From an uncultured Bacteroidia bacterium (lineage in GTDB: Bacteria; Bacteroidota; Bacteroidia; Bacteroidales; UBA932): DNA of 64,000 bases. The notes under the pieces are model-generated. The model was given only the letters and a program-made list of their open reading frames with translations. It was not told where the DNA came from and did no database searches. Below are positions 50,674-59,754 of this stretch, in pieces (the stretch's first letter is position 1; every line of letters begins with the position of its first letter). Both the position numbers and the translations under genes were made by a program. The stretch lies in NCBI GenBank assembly GCA_902788095.1, contig CADAIT010000006.1:62001-126000 (forward strand), written 5' to 3'.

Positions 50674-50704
50674 CAAAGATAAGCAAATAAAACTACCCCA
50701 GCAA
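50674..50704 (-). promoter_or_regulatory. promoter of aspA
   Basis: Read on the minus strand, TTG (50702-50704), 20 nt and TATCTTTG (50674-50681) match the consensus. The -33 element falls inside the coding end of the 31-residue gene. Confidence 0.7.
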
Positions 50705-50788
50705 GACATCCAGCACCATCATGAGGGCGAATCCCAGGGCAAAGCCCAGCAGCGCCTTTTGCAGCAGGGCAGGTATCTCCCGCCGCAT
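50693..50788 (-). CDS. 31-residue single-helix membrane peptide
   Basis: The frame starts at ATG 50788 and encodes MRREIPALLQKALLGFALGF followed by ALMMVLDVLLG. Two arginines precede one hydrophobic helix, the pattern of small inner-membrane proteins. It lies in the ~225-base gap between aspA and the MATE gene, whose only other content is the aspA promoter. No family is recognised. Support is limited to the start codon, charge pattern and hydrophobic bias. Confidence 0.5.
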   Translation of the reverse strand: MRREIPALLQKALLGFALGFALMMVLDVLLG

Positions 50789-50845
50789 GAAAAAGATAGC
50801 ATATTTTCAGCGGGTGAAAAAAATTATTTGTAACTTTACAAATTC

Positions 50846-52627
50846 GTGGAAAAGTTTGGCAACATACCCGCCCTCAGCCGGAAACAGTTCCGGGAGACCA
50901 TGCTGGTCCTTATCAATGCGGAGCTGGCCGATGCCCTTTGCGGCGTTATCGACGGCATTGTCGTGGGACGTTTTCTGGGAGAGGAAGCCATGGCCGCTCA
51001 TGGTATTGCCACGCCCATTTTCGTGCTGCTCACCATCTTTTCCTACATGATTACCGTCGGTTTCCAGCAGCCGTGCACCATGTATATCGGCAGGGGAGAA
51101 AAAAGGCGCGCCAACGGCTTGTTTTCCGCCACCATGTACCTGACCATCGGCATTGCGGTCCTTTGTTCCGTTCTGGGTCTGCTGTTCACGGACGCCATCG
51201 CCCGCGTCATGGGCACCCCCGCGTCAGGCGCCGTCCATGACATGGCCGAAGATTACCTGAAGGCCGTTTTTCTGGGTACACCCTTCCTGCTGGTATTCCT
51301 GTCGCTCATCCCCGTTCTGCAGATAGAAGGACGGCGGAAACTGGTGCATGTGGGCAGTTTGGTGATGGGCGTGTCGGACATCGTCATCGACCTGTTGAAC
51401 GTAAAGGTGTTCCACGGCGGCATGTTCGGCATCGGGCTGGCGACCAGCGTCAGTTATATGCTGGGAACGCTGGTGCTGCTGACGTATTTCCTCAGGAAGG
51501 ACAGGATGTTCCACCTGCGCTGGCGTGACATACGCGGCAGTCAGTCGCGCACCATTTTCCTTGCGGGCCTTCCTGCCGGCCTTCGCGTAGGTGCGCGCGC
51601 CGTTGCTGAAATCGGCCTGAACGCCTTGGTGATGGGAACGGCCGGCGCTACCGCCATGGCCGCTTTTTCCGTGCAGCATAACCTGTCCGGCCTGCTTATA
51701 TCGGTGGCTGTCGGCATCTCCGGCGCAACGTTGCTGCTGTCCGGCATCAGTTACGGGGAGCAGGACCGGCGCGGACTCATGGACGTGGTCCGCATGAGCG
51801 CATACGCCTGCATAAGCATCATGGGAGCGGTCGGAATTGCCGTTTTTGCTTTGGCCCGGCCGATTGTGACGCTGTATCTTGCTCCAAACGATACGAGTTT
51901 TCCTCTGGCCGTCTTCGCTGTCCGCTGTATGGCCGTCAGCTTACCCCTGTTGGCCTGGACCCGTTGTATGGGCTGTTATGAACAAAGCGTCGGGAAAATG
52001 TACAAGGCTGTCTGGATTTTCCTGGGAGAAGAACTGCTGGCCCTGCTGACCTGCGCCCTCATCATGTTCGAAATATGGGGGGTGAAAGGTATTTTTGCTG
52101 CTTTTCCTGTAGGCCAGCTGCTCGTTGTCGCCTCCATGAATCTGCATGCCTATCTGCACCGGAACCGCCGCTACAAGGGGATGGAAGCCTATCTGGATGT
52201 GCCGGACAATTTCGGCGTACCGCCTGAAGACCGTATGGTGCGCACCCTGGAGCGTCCGGAGCAGGTATGGGCGTTGGCGGAGCGGGCCCAGGCCTTTTGC
52301 AGGGAACGGGGTTCCTCGCGCGAAGTGGCTTACATGGTGAGCATGTACATCGAGGAAATGGGCAACATCATCATGCTTTACGGCTTTTCCGACGGGAAAC
52401 CGCATCATCTGGAAGTCCGCCTTTCGCTGCTTCACGGGCAGGCCTTTCTGCGTTTCCGCGACGACTGCCGCCGTTTCGACATCACGGAAAGGGCCGCTCA
52501 CTGGAAGGAGGACCCGGAACATCCGGAAACCACCCTGGGCGTGCGCATGGTCATGAATTCAGGCGGCTTGCTCAGGTACGACAACTCCCTGAGCACCAAC
52601 AACCTGATGGTGCTGATAGAGGCTTAG
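50846..52627 (+). CDS. MATE-family transporter with C-terminal ATPase-like domain
   Basis: The 593-residue protein starts with GTG. Residues 1-~440 are a MATE/NorM fold with about twelve membrane helices (for example ELADALCGVIDGIVVGRFLG and NALVMGTAGATAMAAFSVQH), a sodium- or proton-driven antiporter of cationic compounds. Residues ~450-593 form a soluble domain (EVAYMVSMYIEEMGNIIMLY, then FRDDCRRFDITERA and GVRMVMNSGGLLRYDNSLST). This resembles the ATP-binding domain of anti-sigma-factor kinases, including the N-box Glu/Asn; the G1 box (DxG) is altered (FRDDCRRFD), so ATP hydrolysis is uncertain. It could couple nucleotide or regulator state to transport. The last 4 nt overlap the convergent barrel gene. 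Confidence 0.85.
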   Translation: MEKFGNIPALSRKQFRETMLVLINAELADALCGVIDGIVVGRFLGEEAMAAHGIATPIFVLLTIFSYMITVGFQQPCTMYIGRGEKRRANGLFSATMYLTIGIAVLCSVLGLLFTDAIARVMGTPASGAVHDMAEDYLKAVFLGTPFLLVFLSLIPVLQIEGRRKLVHVGSLVMGVSDIVIDLLNVKVFHGGMFGIGLATSVSYMLGTLVLLTYFLRKDRMFHLRWRDIRGSQSRTIFLAGLPAGLRVGARAVAEIGLNALVMGTAGATAMAAFSVQHNLSGLLISVAVGISGATLLLSGISYGEQDRRGLMDVVRMSAYACISIMGAVGIAVFALARPIVTLYLAPNDTSFPLAVFAVRCMAVSLPLLAWTRCMGCYEQSVGKMYKAVWIFLGEELLALLTCALIMFEIWGVKGIFAAFPVGQLLVVASMNLHAYLHRNRRYKGMEAYLDVPDNFGVPPEDRMVRTLERPEQVWALAERAQAFCRERGSSREVAYMVSMYIEEMGNIIMLYGFSDGKPHHLEVRLSLLHGQAFLRFRDDCRRFDITERAAHWKEDPEHPETTLGVRMVMNSGGLLRYDNSLSTNNLMVLIEA

Positions 52628-53136
52628 AAGGAATAGTACAGACCCGCCGAGAAAGCGCTGCCGTCAAGGTAAAAATTGATGGTGCGGGAGTAGGAATTGT
52701 AATCCAGGCGTCCAAAGGTTCCCTGAAGCGTCCAATGCTCCGTGAGAGAAATTTCCAGACCCGGTCCGATGTAGGGGATGAAACTCCAGTATTGGACCAC
52801 GTTGGACGCGAAGCGGCTCACCTCCAATCCTCCATCCAGAAAGAATGAAAACTGTCCGATGCGGAAGAAAAAGTATTGGATATAAGGAGCCAGGCCAAGC
52901 TTGTAGATTGTCTCGGGCGTGCTGTTATTCGAATTGAATCTGTCAAACTCCGCGATGCCGTTGATACCCACGGCTATGTCCTTGAAGGTGTATGATACAT
53001 CCGGTCTTAGCGTCATGCCGAAAGAGCCGTTCCCGACATTACCGTTGATGCTGACCCTGCCGCCTGCAGACCATTGTGCCCGGGCCGGGACGGCCAGCAA
53101 CAGGAGAAGAACGAAAATGAGCCATTTCTTTTGCAT
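52624..53136 (-). CDS. small outer-membrane beta-barrel protein
   Basis: The 170-residue protein starts MQKKWLIFVLLLLLAVPARA (signal peptide ending before QWSAGG). The earlier in-frame start is rejected because it adds sequence beyond the -7 box. The mature part is about 150 residues with alternating strands (GNGSFGMTLRPDVSYTFKDI, FFFRIGQFSFFLDGGLEVSR, HWTLQGTFGRLDYN) and ends GLYYSF with the C-terminal aromatic typical of inserted barrels. No function can be assigned. A TATCTTTG box lies 8 nt before the start. It is divergent from the next barrel-like gene. Confidence 0.72.
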   Translation of the reverse strand: MQKKWLIFVLLLLLAVPARAQWSAGGRVSINGNVGNGSFGMTLRPDVSYTFKDIAVGINGIAEFDRFNSNNSTPETIYKLGLAPYIQYFFFRIGQFSFFLDGGLEVSRFASNVVQYWSFIPYIGPGLEISLTEHWTLQGTFGRLDYNSYSRTINFYLDGSAFSAGLYYSF

Positions 53137-53160
53137 AGTACGGGCAAAGATACAAATTCT

Positions 53161-53192
53161 TTTGATAAAATCGGCCGAAACCATTATTTTTG
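53161..53192 (+). promoter_or_regulatory. promoter of the second small barrel gene
   Basis: TTTG (53161-53164), 20 nt and TATTTTTG (53185-53192) lie 21 nt before the ATG at 53214. Spacing and sequence match the Bacteroidota consensus. Confidence 0.7.
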
Positions 53193-53213
53193 TAGGGTAA
53201 ATCGTTCAGGAAG

Positions 53214-53861
53214 ATGAAACGTGTCCTATTAGTAGTGTGCTGTCTTGCTGCCGTCCTTACGGCCGGCGCGCAGACCGCCCGCGAAATCGGCATGCGCCAT
53301 CAGGTGCGTGTGGGTTGGGGGGACGCTATCTTCGAATCTATCGCATTTTCCAATACCTCGCCCCACAAGTATGCCAATCCGGGTTCCCTGCCGGAGACTT
53401 TTTCCGTTCAGGAGCGGTACAACAGTGCCTGCACCGGCCATTTCTTCGCGGAGTACCAGTATCGGACTTCCCGGGTCGTGCGCATCGGCGTCCAGCTGGA
53501 CGTGGAGGGTATTTTCTGGCAGGAGGGCCATTTCGACCGCTACCACAATCTGATCGGCACGGGCAAAAAGGTGCGCAACTACAATATTGTCGCCATGCCC
53601 ACCGTCCGCTTTTCGTATTTGAACACGCGGGTGGTCAGCCTGTATTCAGGAGCGGGTGCCGGCCTGCTCGTGGCCCTGGACAACGCCGGAGGCAGCGCCC
53701 TTTCTCCGGCCTTCAACCTGAACCTGGTGGGTGTCCAGCTGGGTTCGGGCCATTGGTCCGGCAGCATGGAACTGGGCTTCATGGCGGCTCTCAGCGGTAC
53801 CAACAAGGTGTATATGCTGGGGTCCCGTCTCGTTTCTATCAGTCTCAATTATGCATGGTAA
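53214..53861 (+). CDS. secreted beta-rich protein, probable outer-membrane barrel
   Basis: The 215-residue protein has a signal peptide (MKRVLLVVCCLAAVLTAGAQ). The mature part alternates strands with many aromatic residues (CTGHFFAEYQYRTSRVVRIG, NIVAMPTVRFSYLNTRVVSL) and ends SLNYAW, the C-terminal pattern of outer-membrane barrels. It has no enzyme motif. It is followed 4 nt later by a lipase-like lipoprotein gene, with which it probably forms an operon. Its role may be to display or anchor the lipase, but this is only positional inference. Confidence 0.7.
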   Translation: MKRVLLVVCCLAAVLTAGAQTAREIGMRHQVRVGWGDAIFESIAFSNTSPHKYANPGSLPETFSVQERYNSACTGHFFAEYQYRTSRVVRIGVQLDVEGIFWQEGHFDRYHNLIGTGKKVRNYNIVAMPTVRFSYLNTRVVSLYSGAGAGLLVALDNAGGSALSPAFNLNLVGVQLGSGHWSGSMELGFMAALSGTNKVYMLGSRLVSISLNYAW

Positions 53862-53865
53862 GCGT

Positions 53866-55077
53866 ATGAATAAGCTAATTTTCCCCCTTGTTCTGGCATG
53901 TCTGCTGGCCGCCTGCGAGAAACCGGAGGTGATATTCGCAGATTACGATACTTTCAAAGTGACATCCGTACAATCCACGAACGTGGCCTTGTCGGACGGG
54001 ACCTTGAATCCGGTGGTCCGGCTCATGGAGGACGATGAGCCGGAAACCAAAGTGGCGGTCACCAGCGTGGCGCACGCGGTATCGGATTTGCTGGGCAGCA
54101 TTACCAGCAACAACGTCATCCAGGTGAGCGGCACCTATACGGGACGGGACGTGGACGGCAGCCCTGTCACCCTCTCGGGGAAGTTGCTGCTGCCGCGTGA
54201 CGGCAAAATCAAGAACATGGTCATCGTGAGCCACTACACCATCGGCGCCAATTATGAGTGCCCGTCGGAATGTTTCCCCATGGAGGGAATCGTTGCGGCC
54301 AAGGGCTATGCCGTGGTGGTCGCGGACTATATCGGCTTCGGTGTCACGGCCGGGCGGATTCATCCGTACATGCATGTGTCCAGCACGGCCAATGCCGTCA
54401 TCGACATGGCCCTTGCCATAAAGCCATACCTTCAGTATATCGGCCGGGCGCCGGAAAGCGATGAAGTTTACCTGATGGGCTATTCCCAGGGAGGGTCCAC
54501 CACCCTGGGCGTCATGCGCACCATCCAGCGCGATTATGCCGACGTGTTTCCCATCCGGAAAGTGTTTGCCGGCGGCGGCCCGTATGACCTTGCCGCCACC
54601 TTCGACTTCGCCATGGAAACGGATGTCACCGGCATCCCCTGCGCCATCCCCATGATTGTCCAGGGCATCAACGAGGGCGAAAAACTGGGGCTGGACATGT
54701 CCGATTTCTTCCAGGAACGCCTGCTGGAGAATTACGACGAGTGGATTAATTCCAAGAAATACACCGTGGGGCAAATCAACAAGCTTATTGGGGTGAAAAA
54801 CCTGAGCGAACTGATGACAGATGAAGGCCGGGACAAGACTTCGGAAGAAACAGCGTCCTTGTACAGGGCGCTCGTACGCAATTCCGTGCTCGACTTCACC
54901 CCTGCTTCTCCCATTTATATGTTCCACAGCAAGGACGACAAAACTGTACCTTTTGTCAATGCCCAGCGTGCGGAGGAATACTTCAAGGGCCGGGACATAA
55001 CGTATGACTTCGGCCATTATGGCGCACACGGCATGGGCGGCATCCGTTTTATCATGTCGGTGGCTGCGCAGCTGTGA
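53866..55077 (+). CDS. lipase-like alpha/beta-hydrolase lipoprotein
   Basis: About 403 residues, starting MNKLIFPLVLACLLAACEKP (Cys 17). ATGs upstream lie inside the previous gene's coding end. The body is a secretory-lipase fold: VVVADYIGFGVTAGRIHPYM (strand and loop), YLMGYSQGGSTTLGVMRTIQ (nucleophile Ser in GYSQGG) and late PIYMFHSKDDKTVPFVNAQR (Asp). A His in GHYGAHGMGGIRF completes a plausible triad. Such enzymes cut acylglycerols or other esters at the surface or in the periplasm. It lies 13 nt before gpsA, which makes glycerol-3-phosphate. The shared link to glycerolipid is suggestive. Confidence 0.85.
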   Translation: MNKLIFPLVLACLLAACEKPEVIFADYDTFKVTSVQSTNVALSDGTLNPVVRLMEDDEPETKVAVTSVAHAVSDLLGSITSNNVIQVSGTYTGRDVDGSPVTLSGKLLLPRDGKIKNMVIVSHYTIGANYECPSECFPMEGIVAAKGYAVVVADYIGFGVTAGRIHPYMHVSSTANAVIDMALAIKPYLQYIGRAPESDEVYLMGYSQGGSTTLGVMRTIQRDYADVFPIRKVFAGGGPYDLAATFDFAMETDVTGIPCAIPMIVQGINEGEKLGLDMSDFFQERLLENYDEWINSKKYTVGQINKLIGVKNLSELMTDEGRDKTSEETASLYRALVRNSVLDFTPASPIYMFHSKDDKTVPFVNAQRAEEYFKGRDITYDFGHYGAHGMGGIRFIMSVAAQL

Positions 55078-55090
55078 ATATTTTCAGACT

Positions 55091-56137
55091 ATGGCAATTA
55101 TTACTATTATAGGAATCGGGCAGTATGGTTCTGCCTTGGCCTGTGTGGCCGCAGAGAAAGGAAATGAAATCCGCATGGCCGGATCGCCGGTGGATGACGA
55201 GATTGTGGACGCCTGCAGAAAAACAGGCCGGCATCCCAAAGTGGACGTCCCCTATCCGGAGAATGTCAAATTCTACCATTGCCGGGATTGGGAAAAAGCC
55301 GTCGAAGGGGCCGATTTCCTTATCGGCGCCGTCAATTCATTCGGCGTGGACTGGTTCCTGAACGACATTCTCATGAAGCTGGACCCGTCCGTCCCTGTGC
55401 TTTCCGCCGCCAAGGGGCTCATGGAGAAGAGGGACGGCACGCTTATCTCGTATCCTTCTTATTGGGAGTCCAAGCTGGCCAAAGCGGGCATTAAGCGGGA
55501 TATTTACGCGCTGGGCGGCCCCGGTACGGCGGAAGGGATTATCAATCACGACCATACGCATGTTACCATTTGCGGCAAGGACAACGCCATTCTTAAAATG
55601 ATGAAAAACGCCCTGCAGGCATCGTGGTATCATATTTCCCTTACACACGACGCGGAAGGGCTGGAAACGGCCGTGGCCATCAAGAATGCTTACGCATTGG
55701 GCGTGGCCATCGCCCTGGGACGGGCGCACCGGCTGGATAAAGGGGCGGAGCAGCCGCATTTCAACTCGCAGGCGGCGGTTTTCTACCAGGCCGCCAAGGA
55801 GATGCTCCGTGTATTGGAACTGGAACATGCGGAGCTGGACAGCGCCCTGGTGGGCATCGGCGACTTGTACGTAACCTCCATGGGAGCCCGCACGCGCAAG
55901 TTCGGACTCCTGCTGGGTGAAGGGAAAACCTGCGAGGAAGCCCAGGAACTGCTGGGCGGCATCACGCTGGAGTCGCTGGTGGTGGTACGCCGGCTCTCCC
56001 ATGCCATGACCGTAAAAGCCCGCCAGGGGAAGGTGAACCTCTCAGACTTCCCGCTGCTGCAATATGTCATGAGCGTGCTGGAAACAGGCAAGGCAAACGC
56101 CCTTCCATGGCGTCGCTTCACCTACGAAAATCTGTAG
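55091..56137 (+). CDS. gpsA: NAD(P)H-dependent glycerol-3-phosphate dehydrogenase
   Basis: The 348-residue enzyme reduces dihydroxyacetone phosphate to glycerol-3-phosphate for phospholipid synthesis. The start MAIITIIGIGQYGSALACVA carries the GxGxxG dinucleotide-binding motif; longer frames upstream belong to the previous gene. Other family blocks are VLSAAKGLMEKRDG, YALGGPGTAEGIINHDHTHV, AVAIKNAYALGVAIALGRAH (the Lys/Asn catalytic region) and GIGDLYVTSMGARTRKFGLL. The central substrate region is a little divergent from E. coli GpsA, as in many Bacteroidota. Confidence 0.85.
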   Translation: MAIITIIGIGQYGSALACVAAEKGNEIRMAGSPVDDEIVDACRKTGRHPKVDVPYPENVKFYHCRDWEKAVEGADFLIGAVNSFGVDWFLNDILMKLDPSVPVLSAAKGLMEKRDGTLISYPSYWESKLAKAGIKRDIYALGGPGTAEGIINHDHTHVTICGKDNAILKMMKNALQASWYHISLTHDAEGLETAVAIKNAYALGVAIALGRAHRLDKGAEQPHFNSQAAVFYQAAKEMLRVLELEHAELDSALVGIGDLYVTSMGARTRKFGLLLGEGKTCEEAQELLGGITLESLVVVRRLSHAMTVKARQGKVNLSDFPLLQYVMSVLETGKANALPWRRFTYENL

Positions 56138-56172
56138 CCGTTTGTTTTGTTGTCCCCGGGGGTGGCGAAAGT

Positions 56173-57081
56173 TCAGATGAGGTAAACACAGAATCCTGCG
56201 CCCAGAAGGAGGCACAGGAGGAAGGTGGACATGACCAGCAGCGGCAGAGCGGGGTCCAGGGCACGGTCCGAACAGGTCCACACCATGTGCAAGTGCTTGA
56301 TGTACAGCGGCAGCGTTACAACCCACATCCAGTGCCACCAGGAAGGCCAGCACAAGAGGCAGTAGGCCGTCAGGCACGCCCAGCCCAGGCCGATGAGCAC
56401 CGTCTGGTAAATGCGCGCCCGCCGTCCGCCCAGTTTCAATGCCACGGTGGTGCGGGTGGCAGCGTCCGTTTTCATGTCGCGGATGTTGTTCACATTGAGC
56501 ACGCCGACGGAGAAAAATCCCACGGCCGCGCCCGGCAGCAGCAACTTCCAGTGCAAGCCCAAACCCTTGGTACACACGAAGTAAGCGCCCAGCACGGACA
56601 CCAGCCCGAAGAAAATGAACACGTAAATGTCCCCTTTGGCCCGATACCCGTACGGATTGGGACCCAAGGTGTATTTCATGGCGGCGGCAATGGCGGCGGC
56701 GCCCAGCATGAGCACCAGGATGGGCGTCAGGTCCAGCAGGGTGCCGAACGCCCGCCAGGTCATGGCCACCCCCAGCACCGCACACAGCCCCACAAACGTG
56801 CCGATGAGTCCCTTCATCTCCACTATGGTGAGTCCGCCGCCGTTCAGGCCGTACTGCGGCCCCTGCCGCTCGGCGGTGTCCGTGCCATGCAGCACGTCCC
56901 CCAACTCGTTGGAGAGGTTGGAAAGAATCTGTAAACTCATGGCGGTAAGGACAATGAGTACGGCCGACCACGGGTCCACCTTCCAGTCGGCCACGGCCAG
57001 CAGGATGCCGAGCAGCACCCCGCTCGTGGAGAGCGGCAAGGTGCGCAGGCGCATCGATTGAAGAGCAGCTTTTACGTTCAT
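56173..57081 (-). CDS. menA: 1,4-dihydroxy-2-naphthoate polyprenyltransferase (menaquinone synthesis)
   Basis: The 302-residue UbiA-family enzyme attaches the isoprenoid tail to dihydroxynaphthoate. The start is MNVKAALQSMRLRTLPLSTS; the longer frame has no supporting signal. The two Asp-rich motifs are NLSNELGDVLHGTD and NVNNIRDMKTDAATRT, which bind magnesium and the diphosphate. About nine membrane helices follow the UbiA pattern. UbiA family is certain; MenA is preferred over heme or other prenyltransferases because of the NELGDxxxGxD form. A TATTTTTG box lies 5 nt before the start. Confidence 0.9.
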   Translation of the reverse strand: MNVKAALQSMRLRTLPLSTSGVLLGILLAVADWKVDPWSAVLIVLTAMSLQILSNLSNELGDVLHGTDTAERQGPQYGLNGGGLTIVEMKGLIGTFVGLCAVLGVAMTWRAFGTLLDLTPILVLMLGAAAIAAAMKYTLGPNPYGYRAKGDIYVFIFFGLVSVLGAYFVCTKGLGLHWKLLLPGAAVGFFSVGVLNVNNIRDMKTDAATRTTVALKLGGRRARIYQTVLIGLGWACLTAYCLLCWPSWWHWMWVVTLPLYIKHLHMVWTCSDRALDPALPLLVMSTFLLCLLLGAGFCVYLI

Positions 57082-57140
57082 AGCCGCAAAAATAGCAAAT
57101 TTCCCCCGAAGCGCCATAAAAAGGCGCGAAATGATGGCAC

Positions 57141-57171
57141 TTGGCGGTTTGGCTAAATTGCGTTATCTTTG
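57141..57171 (+). promoter_or_regulatory. promoter of lepA
   Basis: TTG (57141-57143), 20 nt and TATCTTTG (57164-57171) lie only 6 nt before the lepA ATG, so the transcript is probably leaderless or nearly so. Confidence 0.7.
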
Positions 57172-57177
57172 CAGACT

Positions 57178-58965
57178 ATGAAGAATATCCGCAACTTTTG
57201 CATCATCGCCCATATCGACCATGGGAAAAGTACCTTGGCAGACCGCCTGTTGGAACTTACGCGTACGCTGAGCGACCGTGAGATGGAGAATCAGGTGCTG
57301 GACGACATGGACCTGGAAAAGGAGAAGGGCATCACCATCAAGAGCCACGCCATCCAGATGGATTACGTGCGCGGCGGGGAGACGTACCGGCTCAACCTGA
57401 TTGACACGCCCGGCCACGTGGACTTTTCCTACGAGGTGTCCCGTTCCATCGCCTCCTGCGAAGGCGCACTGCTGGTTGTGGATGCGTCGCAAGGTATTCA
57501 GGCACAAACCATCAGCAACCTGTACCAGGCCATCGACCATGGGCTGGAGATTATTCCCGTGCTCAACAAAATCGACATGGACAGCGCCCAGCCGGATTTG
57601 GTGCAGGACCAGGTGTGCGACCTGCTGGGCTGCGACCCGGAGGACGTGCTTCGCGTGAGCGCCCGCACCGGAGCGGGGGTGCAGGAGGTGCTGGATGCCA
57701 TCGTGGACAAGGTACCGGCGCCCAAAGGAGACCCGGACGGTCCGCTGCAGGCCCTGATTTTCGACTCGGTATTCAACTCCTTCCGGGGCATCATCGCCTA
57801 TTTCAAGGTGGTTAACGGCACCATCCGCAAGGGGGACAAGGTGAAATTCTTCTCCACCGGCAACGAGTACGAGGCGGAAGAAATCGGCAATCTCAAACTC
57901 AAGCTGAACCCCACCGGAGAGGTGCGTGCCGGGGATGTAGGCTATATCATCACGGGCATCAAGGCGGCTGTGGAAGTGAAGGTGGGCGACACCATCACGC
58001 ACGTGGAACGGCCTTGCGCAGAGGCCATTGCGGGCTTCGAGGAAGTGAAGCCCATGGTCTTTGCCGGCCTGTATCCGGTGGATGCCTCCAAGTTCGAGGA
58101 ACTGCGTGCCACACTGGAGAAATTCCAGCTCAACGACGCCTCGTTCACCTATGAGCCGGAAAGTTCGCTGGCCCTGGGCTTCGGTTTCCGCTGCGGCTTC
58201 CTGGGCCTGCTGCACCTGGAAATCGTGCAGGAGCGCCTGTTCCGGGAGTTCAACATGGATGTCATCACCACCGTGCCCAACGTGTCGTACAAGGTGTACA
58301 CCACCAAGGGGGAGGTCATCGACGTGCACAATCCCTCCGGCCTGCCGGCACCGTCCGTCGTGGACCATATCGAAGAACCGTATATCCGCGCCCAGATAAT
58401 CTCCAAGGCCGATTTCTACGGCCCCATCATGAAACTGTGCATGGACAAGCGGGGCACGCTGATAGGCCAGCATTACATTACCACGGACCGCGTGGAGCTC
58501 AACTACGACCTGCCGCTGTCGGAGGTGGTTTTTGACTTCTACGACAAACTCAAATCCATTTCCAAAGGCTATGCGTCGTTCGACTACCATGTGACGGATT
58601 TCCGTCCGGCGCGCCTGGTGAAGCTGGATATTCTGCTCAATGGAGACCCGGCGGATGCGTTGAGTACGCTCATTCACGAGGACCACGCCTATGACTTCGG
58701 CCGAAAAATTTGCCTGAAGCTCAAGGACCTCATTCCGCGCCAGCAGTTCGACATTGCCGTGCAGGCGGCCATCGGGGCAAAAATCATCGCCCGCGAAACC
58801 GTGCGTCAGGTGCGTAAGGACGTGACAGCCAAGTGTTACGGCGGCGATGTCACCCGTAAGCGCAAGCTGCTGGAAAAGCAGAAGGAAGGCAAGAAGCGCA
58901 TGCGTCAGATTGGCACCGTGCAAGTCCCGCAGAGTGCCTTCATGGCTGTGCTCAAGCTGGATTAG
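57178..58965 (+). CDS. lepA: elongation factor 4 (LepA)
   Basis: The 595-residue translational GTPase acts on stalled ribosomes. Blocks are [18 protein letters not shown] (G1), [16 protein letters not shown] (G3), [12 protein letters not shown] (G4) and [15 protein letters not shown] (G5). LepA-specific parts are the [20 protein letters not shown] segment and the C-terminal [21 protein letters not shown] use ATG at 57178; a TTG three codons upstream would also be in frame but lies in the -7 box. Complete. Confidence 0.97.
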   Translation: MKNIRNFCIIAHIDHGKSTLADRLLELTRTLSDREMENQVLDDMDLEKEKGITIKSHAIQMDYVRGGETYRLNLIDTPGHVDFSYEVSRSIASCEGALLVVDASQGIQAQTISNLYQAIDHGLEIIPVLNKIDMDSAQPDLVQDQVCDLLGCDPEDVLRVSARTGAGVQEVLDAIVDKVPAPKGDPDGPLQALIFDSVFNSFRGIIAYFKVVNGTIRKGDKVKFFSTGNEYEAEEIGNLKLKLNPTGEVRAGDVGYIITGIKAAVEVKVGDTITHVERPCAEAIAGFEEVKPMVFAGLYPVDASKFEELRATLEKFQLNDASFTYEPESSLALGFGFRCGFLGLLHLEIVQERLFREFNMDVITTVPNVSYKVYTTKGEVIDVHNPSGLPAPSVVDHIEEPYIRAQIISKADFYGPIMKLCMDKRGTLIGQHYITTDRVELNYDLPLSEVVFDFYDKLKSISKGYASFDYHVTDFRPARLVKLDILLNGDPADALSTLIHEDHAYDFGRKICLKLKDLIPRQQFDIAVQAAIGAKIIARETVRQVRKDVTAKCYGGDVTRKRKLLEKQKEGKKRMRQIGTVQVPQSAFMAVLKLD

Positions 58966-58970
58966 CGGCG

Positions 58971-59717
58971 CTACTTCTCCAGCCAGGCCATGAAGTCCTC
59001 CACGCGTGCGCGGGAGACGGTGAAATCCGTGGCGGCGAGGATGCCCGGGCGCAGGGAAATGCGCAGGCGGCCGCCCATCAGGCGGGATACGCTGTCAATG
59101 ACCCGGTCCGAAATGATGCAGCTCCGCGAAATACGGAAGAAAGCGGCGGGGTCCAGTCCGTTGGCAATGGTGTCCAGGGAATCGTCCAGAATGTACGAGG
59201 AGCCGTTGAGCGTGACAATGTAGGAGTTTTTGTCTTCCGAATAGAAATAGGCGGCCTCATCCGTGCGAATGGGCACGATGCGGTCGTTCAGGCGGATGAG
59301 GAATTTCTCCTTCCGGACTTCCTTCAAAAGGGAATGTATGGCCTCGGTGCGCGGCCTGCCGGTTTCCCCGGAAGCGATACGGCCCATGGCGCGGCGGAGT
59401 TCGGCCACTTCGATGGGCTTGAGCAAATAGTCGATGGCGTGCACCTCAAATGCCTTGACGGCGTATTGGTCGTAGGCGGTGGTCATGATAACCGGAGAGG
59501 AGACCTCCACCTGGGAGAAAATCTCAAACGAAATGCCGTCGCTCAGTTCTACATCCATGAAAATGACATCCGGTGCAGGATTGGCCTGCAGCCATTGCAC
59601 GGCGGTGGTTACCGACCCGACGGCGCCCACGACTTCCGTTTCCGGGAACTGTTCCGTGAGCAGTTTGATCATGTGTCCGCGTGCAAGCGGTTCGTCCTCT
59701 ATGATAAGCGCTTTCAT
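58971..59717 (-). CDS. LytTR-family response regulator
   Basis: The 248-residue regulator has a receiver domain (residues 1-~120) that starts MKALIIEDEPLARGHMIKLL. It has the phospho-acceptor Asp in DVIFMDVELSDGISFEI, plus the Lys in YLLKPIEVAELRRAM. The C-terminal LytTR DNA-binding domain follows (FLIRLNDRIVPIRTDEAAYF, then FFRISRSCIISDRVIDSV). It pairs with the LytS-type kinase gene 19 nt upstream, and a good promoter lies inside the end of that kinase gene. Its targets are unknown; the adjacent sugar-transporter and SusC genes are candidates. Confidence 0.93.
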   Translation of the reverse strand: MKALIIEDEPLARGHMIKLLTEQFPETEVVGAVGSVTTAVQWLQANPAPDVIFMDVELSDGISFEIFSQVEVSSPVIMTTAYDQYAVKAFEVHAIDYLLKPIEVAELRRAMGRIASGETGRPRTEAIHSLLKEVRKEKFLIRLNDRIVPIRTDEAAYFYSEDKNSYIVTLNGSSYILDDSLDTIANGLDPAAFFRISRSCIISDRVIDSVSRLMGGRLRISLRPGILAATDFTVSRARVEDFMAWLEK

Positions 59718-59723
59718 GTATGG

Positions 59724-59754
59724 CAAAGATAGTCAATTATTTGAAATCTTCCAA
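59724..59754 (-). promoter_or_regulatory. internal promoter of the LytTR gene
   Basis: On the minus strand TTG (59752-59754), 20 nt and TATCTTTG (59724-59731) lie 6 nt before the LytTR start and overlap the end of the kinase gene. The regulator may therefore be made separately from the kinase, from a nearly leaderless transcript. Confidence 0.6.

Noticed and set aside
57082-57117. Twelve-codon upstream extension of menA
   Set aside because: The extension runs over the -7 box and has no similarity to UbiA N-termini; the inner ATG begins a typical one.
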